From JAICKM01 sp038228295 (lineage in GTDB: Bacteria; Chloroflexota; Chloroflexia; QHBQ01; JAICKM01), in the NCBI GenBank assembly GCA_038228295.1, contig JBBRPH010000004.1:62001-126000 (forward strand): DNA of 64,000 nt. The letters are read 5' to 3'. Numbering within the stretch: the stretch's first letter is position 1; each line of letters begins with the position of its first letter. This document shows, in pieces, positions 40,309 through 48,598 of the stretch. Under the pieces are notes generated by a model that had not been told where the DNA came from, did not search any database, and saw only the letters and a list, made by a program, of their open reading frames with translations. The position numbers and the translations under genes were made by a program.

Positions 40309-42849
40309 TCAGCGCGGCGCATCTAGCAGAACCACCCGGTTGTGGCCGCTGTCGAGCAGGTAGAGCTGTCCACTGAGGCCGGCGGCCACGCCCACCGGGG
40401 TCAGCAGATGCAGTGGTGCGTCGGCGGCGGCGGGGAAGGGGCGGGCGGTGCCGGTTTGCGTGTCGAACAGCAGCAGGGCGTTGCCGTCGGGATCGCTGAC
40501 CGCCAGCGTGGTCGGCCCCCAGGCGGCGAGCCGGCCGCCGCCACGGGAGCCACCGCCCGCCGTTAGCTTCCACTCCTGCGCGGTCGCGCCTGTGTCGTCA
40601 AAGCGTACCAAGCGTCCGAGCAGATCCACCGCGTACACTGTGCCGGCGGCGGTCACGGCCACATCCAGCGGCTGATTGGGCAGCGGCACGCCGCTCGTAC
40701 CCTGGCGTAAGGCCAGCGGCGGCGTGCCGTCCAGCCGGACATGGACCACGCGCCCGTTGCTGGTATCGGCCACATAGAGGCTGCCGTCGGGTGCCCAGGT
40801 GAGGCCGGTGGCGGTGCCGATACCGGTTTGCGCGCGGGTTAGCCGCGTCAACAGCTTACCCCCACCGTCCAGCACGCCGATGTCGCCGCCCGCGCCGTCC
40901 AGCACCGCCAGCCGTCCGTCAAGAGTCGTCGCCAGGTCGCTCGGCCGGCTGAATGGGACCCCGCTGCCCCAGGTCGGGTCGGGCCGCCCGCCCGGCCCAT
41001 AGACCAGTACCCGCTCATTGCCGAAATCACTCACCGCTACACGCCCATCGGGGAAGACGGCCACGCCGCGCGCCTCCGTCCAGGGCGGTGTGCCGATGAT
41101 CTGCGGGCGGCCTTCCTCCTGTTGAGCCTCGGCCACCACATAGCGCGTGGGGAAGCCCGCCAGCCGGCTGAGGTAGGGAAAGCTGCGCTGGATCTTGAAC
41201 CCTGCGTCGGGGATGTCGGTGATGCGGTAAATGTCGCTGGTCGGGTGGCCCCAGTGGCTCCAATTCCAGCCGACTTGCACCGCGCCGGTGCGTGCTTCCA
41301 TCCACAAGCCGGCGGCCCAGCGCACGTTCTGGTGATCCATTTGGTCGGCCTTCGCCGCCAGCGCGAAGGCGGCGAGGACGACGGTCGTGGCGATGGAGTA
41401 GCCCCAGGCCGGCCGGCTCCAACGCGCCGCCCCGCGCACCACGAACAGGATCACGAACGGCAGGAAGCCGAGTAGGTAGCGCGCAAACACATCGCCGGTC
41501 AAGGCTGTGACGGTCCCATAAATCAGCAAGCCTAGTCCGTAGAACGCGACGCGGGGCGGGAGCGCCGCCCGCTGCCGCAACGTCGGTAGCCAATCGAGCA
41601 GTGCGTCGGCGATACGTGCCAGCAGCAGCACGCCGAGCACCATACCGACCACCCAGAGCGCGTGCCACGCTTCCGGGGTCCAGATTGGTTGCTGTGCATA
41701 AGCATACTCATCGAAGTCAATCCCAGTCTGGCGCAGGATGCTGCCGATCAGCCCAAAGGTATACTCCTCCTGCGGTATCGTCCAGGTTAGCGGGCCGATT
41801 TGAGCAGTGAACGGCGGCTCGGTTTGCGCCACCGCCGCATCGGGAGCCAGCGTGATCGTGCTGACGGCCCAGGCGAGGCCCACCGTGATGACGGGCACTA
41901 GCCACCAGCGGCGCCGCCGCAACGGCAGCGCCACCCAGGCGAACAGTGCAACAAAGGGTAGGAAGATGACGGTTCGCACGAAGAAGATGCGCGCCCACAG
42001 CGGCTTCCACATGAACGCCGTCGCTCGCCCCCCGGCACTCAACGCTGCTGCGTTGGACGGCACATTATGCCACCATAGCCACCAACCGCCGATGATCGCG
42101 CCAGGCACGAGCGCTGTCAGCACGAGCGCCGGCCAATTCGGGCGGCGCGTACGCCAGGCGTTGAGCAGCAGGTAGCCGCCGAAGGCCAACGGCACCAGCA
42201 CGCCGAACTGCCGCATCAAGAATGCCCAGCCGGTAAGCAGCCCTCCCAGGACACACCATAGCACCGTACCTCGGCCAGGGGGTTGCGCCTTATAGCCCCG
42301 AATATAAGAATAAGCCGCCGCCAACACTAGGGCGAGGAAAGGCACGTCGGTCATGAACATATAGCTGAGTTGCAGCCACATCGGATTGCAGCCGAGCAGT
42401 ACGGTGCCCAGCAGCGCCCCCGCCGGCGGCACGCCGAGTTCGCGCGCACAGCCGTAGAAGGCCGGCAATCCCAACGCCGCCAGTGCCAGCACGGAGTAGG
42501 TTAGGGTGGTGAAGCCAAAGCCCAGTACTTTGCACCATAGTGCGCCCCAAACGACTAAACCGACCAAGTTGGCCTGCGACATATCCGGCATCACGAAGAC
42601 TCCGGTTTGCAGTAGCGTCCGCACGGAGCCGGCATAGAGGTAGTCGTCCAGCACCGGGTACTCGTGTTGCGGCGGCACCAGCAGCAGCACCGCCGCAAAC
42701 GCCGCGAGGATCAGGGTGCAGTTGCGCCAATCGGTGCGCTGCCGGTCGCGGCGGGCCATGGGGGCGGGGGAGAGTCCCACCGGTGGTGGGATGGGGGGCG
42801 TGGGTGCAGCAGGGCGGCGGACCGGCCGCGTGGGCAGCGTAGAGGCCAT
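40309..42849 (-). CDS. GT-C (PMT/ArnT-like) glycosyltransferase fused to an NHL propeller
   Basis: The protein has about 846 aa. The N-terminal half has about 10-12 membrane helices with an early periplasmic acidic loop, PVLDDYLYAGSVRTLLQTG, and MFMTDVPFLALVLAAAYSYIRGYK, as in PMT_2 dolichyl-phosphate-type glycosyltransferases. From about residue 575 an NHL-type propeller follows (EARGVAVFPDGRVAVSDFGNERVLVYGPGG, TGLTWAPDGSLYVADTSNGRVVHV, VGVAAGLSGQLYLLDSGHNRVVLLD). ATG 42849 lies about 7 nt after a TATAAT and has no strong ribosome-binding site, so a leaderless mRNA is likely. The frame is open 22 codons further upstream. Confidence 0.85.
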   Translation of the reverse strand: MASTLPTRPVRRPAAPTPPIPPPVGLSPAPMARRDRQRTDWRNCTLILAAFAAVLLLVPPQHEYPVLDDYLYAGSVRTLLQTGVFVMPDMSQANLVGLVVWGALWCKVLGFGFTTLTYSVLALAALGLPAFYGCARELGVPPAGALLGTVLLGCNPMWLQLSYMFMTDVPFLALVLAAAYSYIRGYKAQPPGRGTVLWCVLGGLLTGWAFLMRQFGVLVPLAFGGYLLLNAWRTRRPNWPALVLTALVPGAIIGGWWLWWHNVPSNAAALSAGGRATAFMWKPLWARIFFVRTVIFLPFVALFAWVALPLRRRRWWLVPVITVGLAWAVSTITLAPDAAVAQTEPPFTAQIGPLTWTIPQEEYTFGLIGSILRQTGIDFDEYAYAQQPIWTPEAWHALWVVGMVLGVLLLARIADALLDWLPTLRQRAALPPRVAFYGLGLLIYGTVTALTGDVFARYLLGFLPFVILFVVRGAARWSRPAWGYSIATTVVLAAFALAAKADQMDHQNVRWAAGLWMEARTGAVQVGWNWSHWGHPTSDIYRITDIPDAGFKIQRSFPYLSRLAGFPTRYVVAEAQQEEGRPQIIGTPPWTEARGVAVFPDGRVAVSDFGNERVLVYGPGGRPDPTWGSGVPFSRPSDLATTLDGRLAVLDGAGGDIGVLDGGGKLLTRLTRAQTGIGTATGLTWAPDGSLYVADTSNGRVVHVRLDGTPPLALRQGTSGVPLPNQPLDVAVTAAGTVYAVDLLGRLVRFDDTGATAQEWKLTAGGGSRGGGRLAAWGPTTLAVSDPDGNALLLFDTQTGTARPFPAAADAPLHLLTPVGVAAGLSGQLYLLDSGHNRVVLLDAPR

Positions 42850-42855
42850 GCGCCT

Positions 42856-42885
42856 ATTATACTGCAACGGCGGCGCGGTTGACAG
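42856..42885 (-). promoter_or_regulatory. Leaderless promoter of the GT-C/NHL gene
   Basis: On the minus strand CTGTCA (42885-42880) and TATAAT (42861-42856) are spaced by 18 nt; transcription would start at about 42849, the A of the proposed ATG. The -35 overlaps that of the divergent promoter. Confidence 0.6.
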
Positions 42886-42908
42886 GCGCCGGAACGCCTT
42901 GCTATAAT
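42879..42908 (+). promoter_or_regulatory. Consensus promoter of the C39-like peptidase gene
   Basis: Perfect TTGACA (42879-42884) and perfect TATAAT (42903-42908) spaced by 18 nt. The predicted start is near 42915, about 50 nt before ATG 42964. Confidence 0.85.
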
Positions 42909-42963
42909 CGCCCATGACGTGGGTTTGATGCTTGGGCTACCTATTCTGGAGGACGGCTACCTA

Positions 42964-43563
42964 ATGAGCGATGCACCCGCCGAAACTGTCCACCGCCTGC
43001 CGCAAGACCCAGTGCATCTGTATCAGTTGGCGCAAGGCCAGGATGCCTACTACAACCCGATGGGCTGCGGCGCGTTTTCGACCACCATGGCGCTCTCGAC
43101 CTATGATCCCACTTTCGGTACTTCCGAGCACGTGCGGGCTGTCTTCGGCCAGATGATCAAGGTGCCGTTTTTCGGTGGTACGTTCGAGCATCAGAACGCC
43201 GCAACGGCGCGGCGCTTCGGCTACTTGGCCGACTTCTATATGCACGGCACCGTGGCCGATCTGGCCCTGGCGATTGATGCCGGTGCGCCGGTGATCCTGC
43301 TGGTTAATCCCGGCCTGTTCGGTTTGGGCCAGCACGACGTGCTGCTGGTCGGCTATAGCGAAGTGAACAGCGCGCCGTTGCACCTCTTCCTCGACAATAC
43401 CGCCGTCGAAAGCCCCACGCAGCCGGCCCCGCCGGGCCTCGCCTATCCCGGCAACCAATTGCTAACTCTCACGGATCTGTCCGGCAAGTGGACCGGCGGT
43501 TTCACGCCCTTTTTCCGCGATGCCGCTACCCAGACCCGCTGGCGCAATCAGGCCCACCGCTAG
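42964..43563 (+). CDS. C39-like cysteine peptidase
   Basis: A 199-aa protein with a papain/C39_2-like layout: YYNPMGCGAFSTTMAL (Cys nucleophile), LAIDAGAPVILLVNPGLFGLGQHDVLLVGYS (catalytic His) and LHLFLDNTA (Asp/Asn). GGAGGA lies 10 nt before ATG 42964; the GTG at 42919 would add 15 residues but has no ribosome-binding site. It lacks a signal peptide and membrane helices, so its target is probably intracellular. It is transcribed from a consensus promoter divergent from the GT-C/NHL gene. Confidence 0.75.
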   Translation: MSDAPAETVHRLPQDPVHLYQLAQGQDAYYNPMGCGAFSTTMALSTYDPTFGTSEHVRAVFGQMIKVPFFGGTFEHQNAATARRFGYLADFYMHGTVADLALAIDAGAPVILLVNPGLFGLGQHDVLLVGYSEVNSAPLHLFLDNTAVESPTQPAPPGLAYPGNQLLTLTDLSGKWTGGFTPFFRDAATQTRWRNQAHR

Positions 43564-43576
43564 CTAGAGAGTCCGC

Positions 43577-43605
43577 TTGCAACCGCCCGGCCTATCGGGT
43601 ACAAT
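43577..43605 (+). promoter_or_regulatory. Promoter of the dedA gene run
   Basis: TTGCAA (43577-43582) and TACAAT (43600-43605) are spaced by 17 nt and lie 74 nt before the dedA start. Confidence 0.65.
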
Positions 43606-43678
43606 AGAACCCAATGCCCGGCGGCCTACCGCCCGGCGTAGATTTGTGTCGGGGCCGCGAGACTGAGGAGGATTGTGG

Positions 43679-44482
43679 GTGCAGTTTATTCACGGTTTAG
43701 AAGAACAACTTTGGACCTTTCTGGAAACTCTCTACCACACGGTCGGTTGGTTCGGCGTGATCGTGATGATGGCGATTGAGAGCGCTTGCATCCCTTTGCC
43801 CAGCGAAATCATCATGCCGCTGGCAGGGGGCTACCTAGTACACGGCTGGGGCGATGTGTTTATTGCCGGGCTGGCCGGGGCCCTGGGTTGCACTCTTGGT
43901 TCGACGCTGGCCTACTGGGTGGGTGCGCTGGGCGGACGCCCGCTAATCGAAAAGTACGGCAAATATATCCTGCTCAACAAGCACCACCTGGATACTGCCG
44001 ACCGCTGGTTTAACCGCTGGGGTGAGGCAACGGCATTCTTTTCGCGCTTGCTGCCGGTGGTTCGCACCTTTATTTCACTGCCTGCCGGCATTGCGCGCAT
44101 GAACTTTCCAAAGTTCCTGATCTACACTTTCCTCGGCTCGTTCCCCTGGTCGTTCGCGCTGGCTTGGGCCGGCTGGACGTGGAATCCCCGCGCAGTGCGG
44201 GCAGCAATGCAACCTTATGATCTCCCTATTATTGGTATCATCCTGTTACTGGTAGTCGTGTTTGTCGTCATCCGCCTTCGCAACCGCAAGAACGATCCGC
44301 CGACGACTATGACCTCCGTGGGTGGCTCGCGCAGTAGCGTGGCGGCGCGCCGTCAATCGGATAATCCCGAAGTGCGCGTCAGCGTGAAGCCGGTGGCCCC
44401 GACCGACTCCTCGCGCCGCCGTAGCAGCCGCAGTTATCAGCCGCCAAGCAAAAATGGGCGCACGCCGCCTACCGGTCAGTAG
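43679..44482 (+). CDS. DedA-family membrane protein
   Basis: A 267-aa protein with the SNARE-associated/DedA domain: VMMAIESACIPLPSEIIMPLAGGYL, GALGCTLGSTLAYWVGALGGRPLIEKYGKY, the FFSRLLPVVRTFISLPAGIARM motif with its essential Arg residues, and four to five helices. A polar Ser/Arg-rich tail follows residue 205. GTG 43679 is chosen for the GGAGG 8-9 nt upstream; TTG 43673 is too close. DedA proteins flip phospholipids or undecaprenyl phosphate. It heads a plus-strand run that continues to 47321. Confidence 0.9.
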   Translation: MQFIHGLEEQLWTFLETLYHTVGWFGVIVMMAIESACIPLPSEIIMPLAGGYLVHGWGDVFIAGLAGALGCTLGSTLAYWVGALGGRPLIEKYGKYILLNKHHLDTADRWFNRWGEATAFFSRLLPVVRTFISLPAGIARMNFPKFLIYTFLGSFPWSFALAWAGWTWNPRAVRAAMQPYDLPIIGIILLLVVVFVVIRLRNRKNDPPTTMTSVGGSRSSVAARRQSDNPEVRVSVKPVAPTDSSRRRSSRSYQPPSKNGRTPPTGQ

Positions 44483-44491
44483 GGATCGCCT

Positions 44492-45181
44492 GTGAGCGAC
44501 CCCACCCTGGACGGGATCGGCGAACGTCTGCTGCGCGATCTGGAAGCGAAAAACAGCGCCCGTGAGCGCGCGCTGACTGATTCGCGCGCCACGATCCGCA
44601 ACTGTGCCCAATCGATCCGCGCCACCCACCGAGGCGAGTTTGACTTGGCGCGGACCCTGCTGGCCCAAGCGGCAAGCGGTGTGAGTGCGACTCGTGTCGC
44701 GTTAGGCGCTACGCCGGATGTCTATTGGACCGGCTATGTGCAGGACGCGCAAAAGGAATTCGTCGAAGCCGCTATCCTGCTGGCCGTCGTAGCCGCCGAT
44801 CCCTTGCCTGATCCTGCCACACTGGGCGTGGAAGCCGCGCCGTATCTGAACGGTCTAGGCGAAGCGGCGAGCGAAATGCGCCGCTATGTGCTAGACCAAC
44901 TGCGGCAGGGCGAGACCGGGCGCACCGAAGCGATGCTGGGGGTGATGGACGACATCTACAGCCTGTTGGTCACGGTGGACTACCCCGATGCCGTCACCGG
45001 CGGATTGCGCCGGACCACCGATCTGGTGCGGAGCGTGCTGGAACGGACGCGCGGTGACTTGACTTTTGCCGTCCAGCAGCAAACGCTGACCCAGGCGTTG
45101 GCCGGCCGCTTGCCTGCGGATGTATCGCTCGGCGGCTATCATCCCTCGGCTCCGGCCCACGCCGCTTTCGACGAGCGTTAG
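44492..45181 (+). CDS. Translin-family protein
   Basis: A 229-aa all-helical protein with the translin pattern: ARERALTDSRATIRNCAQSIRATHRGEFDLARTLLAQA, YVQDAQKEFVEAAILLAVVAADPLP, APYLNGLGEAASEMRRYVLDQLRQGE, MLGVMDDIYSLLVTVDYPDAVTGGLRRTTDLVRSVLERTRGDLTFA. Translins are ring-forming RNA/ssDNA-binding proteins, well known in eukaryotes and archaea and sparse in bacteria. GTG start 9 nt after dedA. Its next neighbour is a truncated Cas4-like protein. Role inferred: RNA or ssDNA binding. Confidence 0.85.
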   Translation: MSDPTLDGIGERLLRDLEAKNSARERALTDSRATIRNCAQSIRATHRGEFDLARTLLAQAASGVSATRVALGATPDVYWTGYVQDAQKEFVEAAILLAVVAADPLPDPATLGVEAAPYLNGLGEAASEMRRYVLDQLRQGETGRTEAMLGVMDDIYSLLVTVDYPDAVTGGLRRTTDLVRSVLERTRGDLTFAVQQQTLTQALAGRLPADVSLGGYHPSAPAHAAFDER

Positions 45182-45184
45182 CCG

Positions 45185-45508
45185 ATGCCGTCCCGCCACC
45201 CCCCTACGCCGCTCAACGGCCCGGTGCCGCCCCTGCCGCACCGCCGCACCGCCTCCGGCTATATCGTGCGCGCTAGTGAACTAGGCCAATGGAGCTATTG
45301 TGAGCGCGCCTGGTGGTTGCGCTACATGGCGAAGGTGGAGCCGTCGGCAAGCGGGCAAGCGCGCCTCGCCGGTGGGCCTTTGCGCCACGCCGAGCATGGT
45401 CAGGGTGTCGCGTGGGCGGCGGCGCTGTGGCGCCTGGGCCTGATCTGTGCGGTATTGGCCGTATTACTTGCTGCTGCCTGGTTACTGGGCGCGGCCTTCA
45501 TCCAGTAG
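45185..45508 (+). CDS. Truncated Cas4-like protein with C-terminal membrane helix
   Basis: A 107-aa protein. Residues 25-72 read YIVRASELGQWSYCERAWWLRYM ... LAGGPLRHAEHG, the start of Cas4/PD-(D/E)xK nucleases (YCxRxWWL, then Gx..HxxxG). It stops before the catalytic D-ExK residues and is replaced by a hydrophobic helix (LICAVLAVLLAAAWLLGAAF). ATG 3 nt after the translin stop. Not nuclease-competent as read; possibly a membrane-bound nucleic-acid or protein adaptor for translin. Confidence 0.6.
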   Translation: MPSRHPPTPLNGPVPPLPHRRTASGYIVRASELGQWSYCERAWWLRYMAKVEPSASGQARLAGGPLRHAEHGQGVAWAAALWRLGLICAVLAVLLAAAWLLGAAFIQ

Positions 45509-45528
45509 GCAGAGACAAGGAGGTCTCT

Positions 45529-46395
45529 ATGGTGCGGATTGGTATTGTGACCGATAGTACGGCCCATGTGCCCGATGAACTGGTGGCAAAATACGATCTA
45601 CGGGTGGCGCATCTATCGGTGCTGTTCGGCAAACAGAGCGTGCGGGAACACGACATCAGCACCGAGGAATTTTTTCGCCGCGCCAAAGCCTCACCCACCT
45701 TGCCTACCACTTCGCAGCCGACCCCCGACGAGTTTTTGCGCGTCTACCGCGATCTGGCGAAAGACCATGACAGCATCGTAGTCGTCACGATGTCGCACAA
45801 GCTGAGCGGCACGATTAATTCGGCGCGTTTGGCGGCCGGCCTGATCGCCGACGAAGGGGTGAAGATCACGGTTGTAGACACGCTCTCGGCCTGGATGGGC
45901 ACCGGCATGATGGCGATTGCGGCCGGACAAGCCGCGCAAGCCGGTAAATCGCACGAAGACTGCGTGGCACTAGTCGAAGATTTAGTCAAACGGATGCAGA
46001 TCCTGCTTGTGGTGGACACGCTAGAGTACCTGCAACGCGGCGGCCGCATTGGCGGCGCGCAGGCCATGATCGGCACGATGTTGCAGATCAAGCCGGTGCT
46101 GACAGTGCGCGATGGCCTGGTGCAGCCGTTGGAACGGGTGCGAACCAAGCGCAAAGCGGTGGAGCGAATCGTAGACATCCTGGCGGACCATGTGAAAGAC
46201 CAGTCTTATACCGCCACGGTCGGCTACACCACCACACCGGAAGAGGCCGAACAGTTGCGCGACACCATCCGTCGCCGTGCGCCCAACGTGCGCGAGTTTT
46301 ATATCAGCCCGGTCAGCCCGGTGGTGGCGGTGCATATTGGGCCGGGGGCGCTGGGCCTGGTCTACTACGTCAACCCGCCGGATGCCGGCAAATAA
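45529..46395 (+). CDS. DegV-family fatty-acid-binding protein
   Basis: A 288-aa protein beginning MVRIGIVTDSTAHVPDELV, with PTTSQPTPDEFLRVYRDL, VVTMSHKLSGTINSARLAA, VVDTLSAWMGTG, LEYLQRGGRIGGAQAMIGTMLQIKPVL and IGPGALGLVYY, covering the whole DegV/FakB fold. The conserved Thr/Ser residues that grip the fatty-acid carboxylate are present. AGGAGG is 5 nt upstream of ATG. FakB proteins present fatty acids to FakA kinase; no fakA is in the window. Confidence 0.94.
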   Translation: MVRIGIVTDSTAHVPDELVAKYDLRVAHLSVLFGKQSVREHDISTEEFFRRAKASPTLPTTSQPTPDEFLRVYRDLAKDHDSIVVVTMSHKLSGTINSARLAAGLIADEGVKITVVDTLSAWMGTGMMAIAAGQAAQAGKSHEDCVALVEDLVKRMQILLVVDTLEYLQRGGRIGGAQAMIGTMLQIKPVLTVRDGLVQPLERVRTKRKAVERIVDILADHVKDQSYTATVGYTTTPEEAEQLRDTIRRRAPNVREFYISPVSPVVAVHIGPGALGLVYYVNPPDAGK

Positions 46396-46414
46396 ATAGG
46401 AGGAGTGGCCTGTC

Positions 46415-46936
46415 ATGCCCCACCTCGCTCATTTCATTCGTATCGCTGCGCCGGTGGAGCGCGTGTTTGCCTTTCTAGCCGACCCGACCAACATCCCTCG
46501 CATCCAAACCGAGTTCCGTAGTGTGCGCCTGCTCACACCGCAGGCGCAGGGGCTAGGAGCCGGCATTGAAGCGCACGGCACCTTTCGCGGCCTGCCTCTG
46601 ACCGCTCAGATGCAGATCGTCGCCTTCGAACCACCCCAGCTGTTGGTCAGCGAGAGCAGCGGCATGGTGCAAAGCCGCACCACCTGGCGGGTCGCCGCTG
46701 ACCCTGATCCTGCTCTCACCACGGATGCCGCCCTCCTTACTAGCTCATCGCCCCTTGCACCGGGCAGTCGCGTCACCCTCAGCATTGACTATACCGTAAC
46801 CATCCCCGGCCTCGCCCTGCTCGGCTCTCTCGTCCAACGCGACCTCGACAGCATGACTATCGCGGCGTTGCGGCGGCTCAAAGAGTTAGTCGAAAGTGAA
46901 AAGTGGAGGGATCATGGTTACGGCGGAGCGGTTTGA
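46415..46936 (+). CDS. SRPBCC/polyketide-cyclase-like protein
   Basis: A 173-aa START-like fold: FIRIAAPVERVFAFLADPTNIPRIQTEFRSV, a beta-rich middle, and a C-terminal helix LLGSLVQRDLDSMTIAALRRLKELVE. These proteins bind hydrophobic ligands or act as cyclases/membrane stabilisers. AGGAGGAG precedes the ATG. The last codons (after KELV) are encoded by the heptamer array at 46889 and overlap the next gene, so the original end was probably shorter. Confidence 0.85.
   Translation: MPHLAHFIRIAAPVERVFAFLADPTNIPRIQTEFRSVRLLTPQAQGLGAGIEAHGTFRGLPLTAQMQIVAFEPPQLLVSESSGMVQSRTTWRVAADPDPALTTDAALLTSSSPLAPGSRVTLSIDYTVTIPGLALLGSLVQRDLDSMTIAALRRLKELVESEKWRDHGYGGAV
46889..46909 (+). repeat. Heptamer array before the S23 gene
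   Basis: Three 7-mers in register: GTCGAAA, GTGAAAA, GTGGAGG. They overlap the end of the SRPBCC gene and supply the ribosome-binding site of the next gene. Similar in inverted orientation to the array at 47381-47429. Confidence 0.65.
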
Positions 46937-47321
46937 AGATTTGCAGACTTGGCAAAAGGCGCGGGCGCTAACAGCGGCGATTTATGGTGCAACCCGGCAC
47001 GGTGCATTCGCTAAAGATTTTGGTCTTACTAACCAAATACAACGTGCTGCTGTCTCTGTCATGTCCAACATTGCGGAAGGATTTGAGCGTGGCGGCTTGC
47101 CGGAGTTTCACCATTTCCTGAGCATTGCTAAAGCCTCATGTGGAGAGGTGCGCTCTCAGTTGTATATTGCCCTGGATGTAGGATATCTGGATGCGGATCA
47201 GTTCCGCAGCCTTTCAATGCAGGCGGAAGAAGTCAGTAAAATGCTTGCGGGCCTCCGCGACTCTGTTGAGCGAAAGCGAGTAGCGCAACAGAAACCCAGC
47301 CCACGCTCCAGATCCAGCTAA
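46914..47321 (+). CDS. Four-helix-bundle S23/Avd-like protein
   Basis: A 135-aa protein of the 23S rRNA intervening-sequence (TIGR02436) family: FEDLQTWQKARALTAAIYGATRHGAFAKDFGLTNQIQRAAVSVMSNIAEGFERGGLPEFHHFLSIAKASCGEVRSQLYIALDVGYL. The fold is related to the Avd accessory protein of diversity-generating retroelements; the family is often found in mobile contexts. The gene is bracketed by oppositely oriented heptamer arrays. GGAGGG is only 3 nt from ATG 46914. Confidence 0.9.
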   Translation: MVTAERFEDLQTWQKARALTAAIYGATRHGAFAKDFGLTNQIQRAAVSVMSNIAEGFERGGLPEFHHFLSIAKASCGEVRSQLYIALDVGYLDADQFRSLSMQAEEVSKMLAGLRDSVERKRVAQQKPSPRSRSS

Positions 47322-47380
47322 TATCAGATGTCACGCTCCTGAAACCTCAGAGCCTTTGTGCCTCCTCACAAGCAATCGCT

Positions 47381-47429
47381 TTCAACTTTTCCCTTTCCCC
47401 CTTCAACTTTCAACTTTTCCTTTTCTCCT
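47381..47429 (+). repeat. Seven-unit heptamer array downstream of the S23 gene
   Basis: Seven consecutive 7-mers in one register, TTCAACT three times among pyrimidine-rich units (TTTCCCT, TTCCCCC, TTTCCTT, TTCTCCT). Reverse complement units such as GTTGAAA resemble those at 46889. Confidence 0.85.
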
Positions 47430-47443
47430 GCGTATATAGTATT

Positions 47444-48598
47444 ATGGACCCAATGAACACGCTTCCGGCCACACCATTGATCGGCATTATTCGTGACCGC
47501 ATCCGCGCGGCGGGCGGGCGCATCTCGTTTGCCGAGTACATGGATCTGGCCTTGTACCACCCTCAGTACGGCTATTACAGTGCGGGTGTGGTGGCGCTGG
47601 GGCGGGAGGGTGATTTTACCACGTCGCCGGAGGTGGATCCGGCCTTTGGCGCGGCGTTGGCGCAGTTTGCCCGGCGCTGCGATGCTGCGCTGGACAGCCC
47701 GGCGCGCTTCCTGCTGGCCGAGCATGGGGCGGGATCAGGGCGGCTGATGGTGGATCTGCTGACGGCATTAGGAACGGATGGCGCACGCCTTGCGGCGCGG
47801 TTGGACGCGGTGATCGTGGAACGCAGTCCGGCGCTGCGGGTGCGGCAGGCGGCGACACTGGCGGCGGCCGGCTATGCCGATCGCGTGCGCTGGGCCGACA
47901 CGGCGACAGGTACCGGGCTGGTGTTCAGCAACGAATTAGTGGATGCTTTCGCGGTGCATCGGGTGGTGTGGACCGCTGTGGGTTGGACCGAGCTATATGT
48001 GGCGCTGGATAGCAACGCGCGTTTGGTGGAGGAACAGGGGCCACTGTCCGATCTAGCGCTCGCTACCTACTTTACCGACCTCGACATCCTGCCGCCACTC
48101 GATCAACCCTGCGAGGTGAACTTGGCCGCGCCGGCTTGGCTGCGCGGCGTGGCGGCGGGTCTGGATCGTGGCTTTGTGCTGACTATTGATTATGGCGACA
48201 GTGCGGCTCGGCTCTATAGCGTGCTGCGTCCGCAGGGCACCTTGCTCTGCTACACGGCGGGCCGCGTGACCGACGACCTGTATAGCGCGCCGGGGCAGCA
48301 GGATATGACCGCGCACGTAGATTTCACCACCCTGGAGTGTACCGGCTACACGCTAGACCTGGAGACGGTGGCGGCGACGCGGCAAACGGCGTTTCTCGTC
48401 GGTCTGGGCCTAGGGGAGGCGATTGCCGCTGTGAGCACGCGCGTACCCGGCGACCGGCCGGCCTACGAGGCGGCCTTGGCGCGCCGGGCGCGCCTGTTTC
48501 GCCTGATCGATCCTGATGGGTTGGGCCGCTTCCATGTGCTGGTGCAGGCTAAAGGCGTGCCGGCCGCCCGCCACGCGATCCTGGCGGGGCCGGGGTGA
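47444..48598 (+). CDS. MidA/NDUFAF7-like SAM-dependent methyltransferase
   Basis: A 384-aa protein matching COG1565: ISFAEYMDLALYHPQYGYYSAG, DFTTSPEVDPAFGAALAQ, LAEHGAGSGRLMVDLL (SAM-binding), GLVFSNELVDAFAVHRVV, and late VLTIDYGDSA and DMTAHVDFTTL. Eukaryotic homologues methylate an arginine of complex I; the bacterial substrate is unknown. A TATAGT box ends 4 nt before the ATG and no ribosome-binding site is visible, so translation may start at ATG 47453 from a leaderless transcript. Its stop overlaps the start of the next gene. Confidence 0.88.
   Translation: MDPMNTLPATPLIGIIRDRIRAAGGRISFAEYMDLALYHPQYGYYSAGVVALGREGDFTTSPEVDPAFGAALAQFARRCDAALDSPARFLLAEHGAGSGRLMVDLLTALGTDGARLAARLDAVIVERSPALRVRQAATLAAAGYADRVRWADTATGTGLVFSNELVDAFAVHRVVWTAVGWTELYVALDSNARLVEEQGPLSDLALATYFTDLDILPPLDQPCEVNLAAPAWLRGVAAGLDRGFVLTIDYGDSAARLYSVLRPQGTLLCYTAGRVTDDLYSAPGQQDMTAHVDFTTLECTGYTLDLETVAATRQTAFLVGLGLGEAIAAVSTRVPGDRPAYEAALARRARLFRLIDPDGLGRFHVLVQAKGVPAARHAILAGPG

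Noticed and set aside
41027..41668. A 213-codon minus-strand frame
   Set aside because: Alternate frame of the GT-C/NHL gene with shadow-like Arg/Gly/Ala composition.
45313..45528. An N-terminal extension of DegV by 72 codons
   Set aside because: It overlaps the Cas4-like gene in another frame; DegV proteins begin at MVRIGIVTDS and AGGAGG lies just before ATG 45529.
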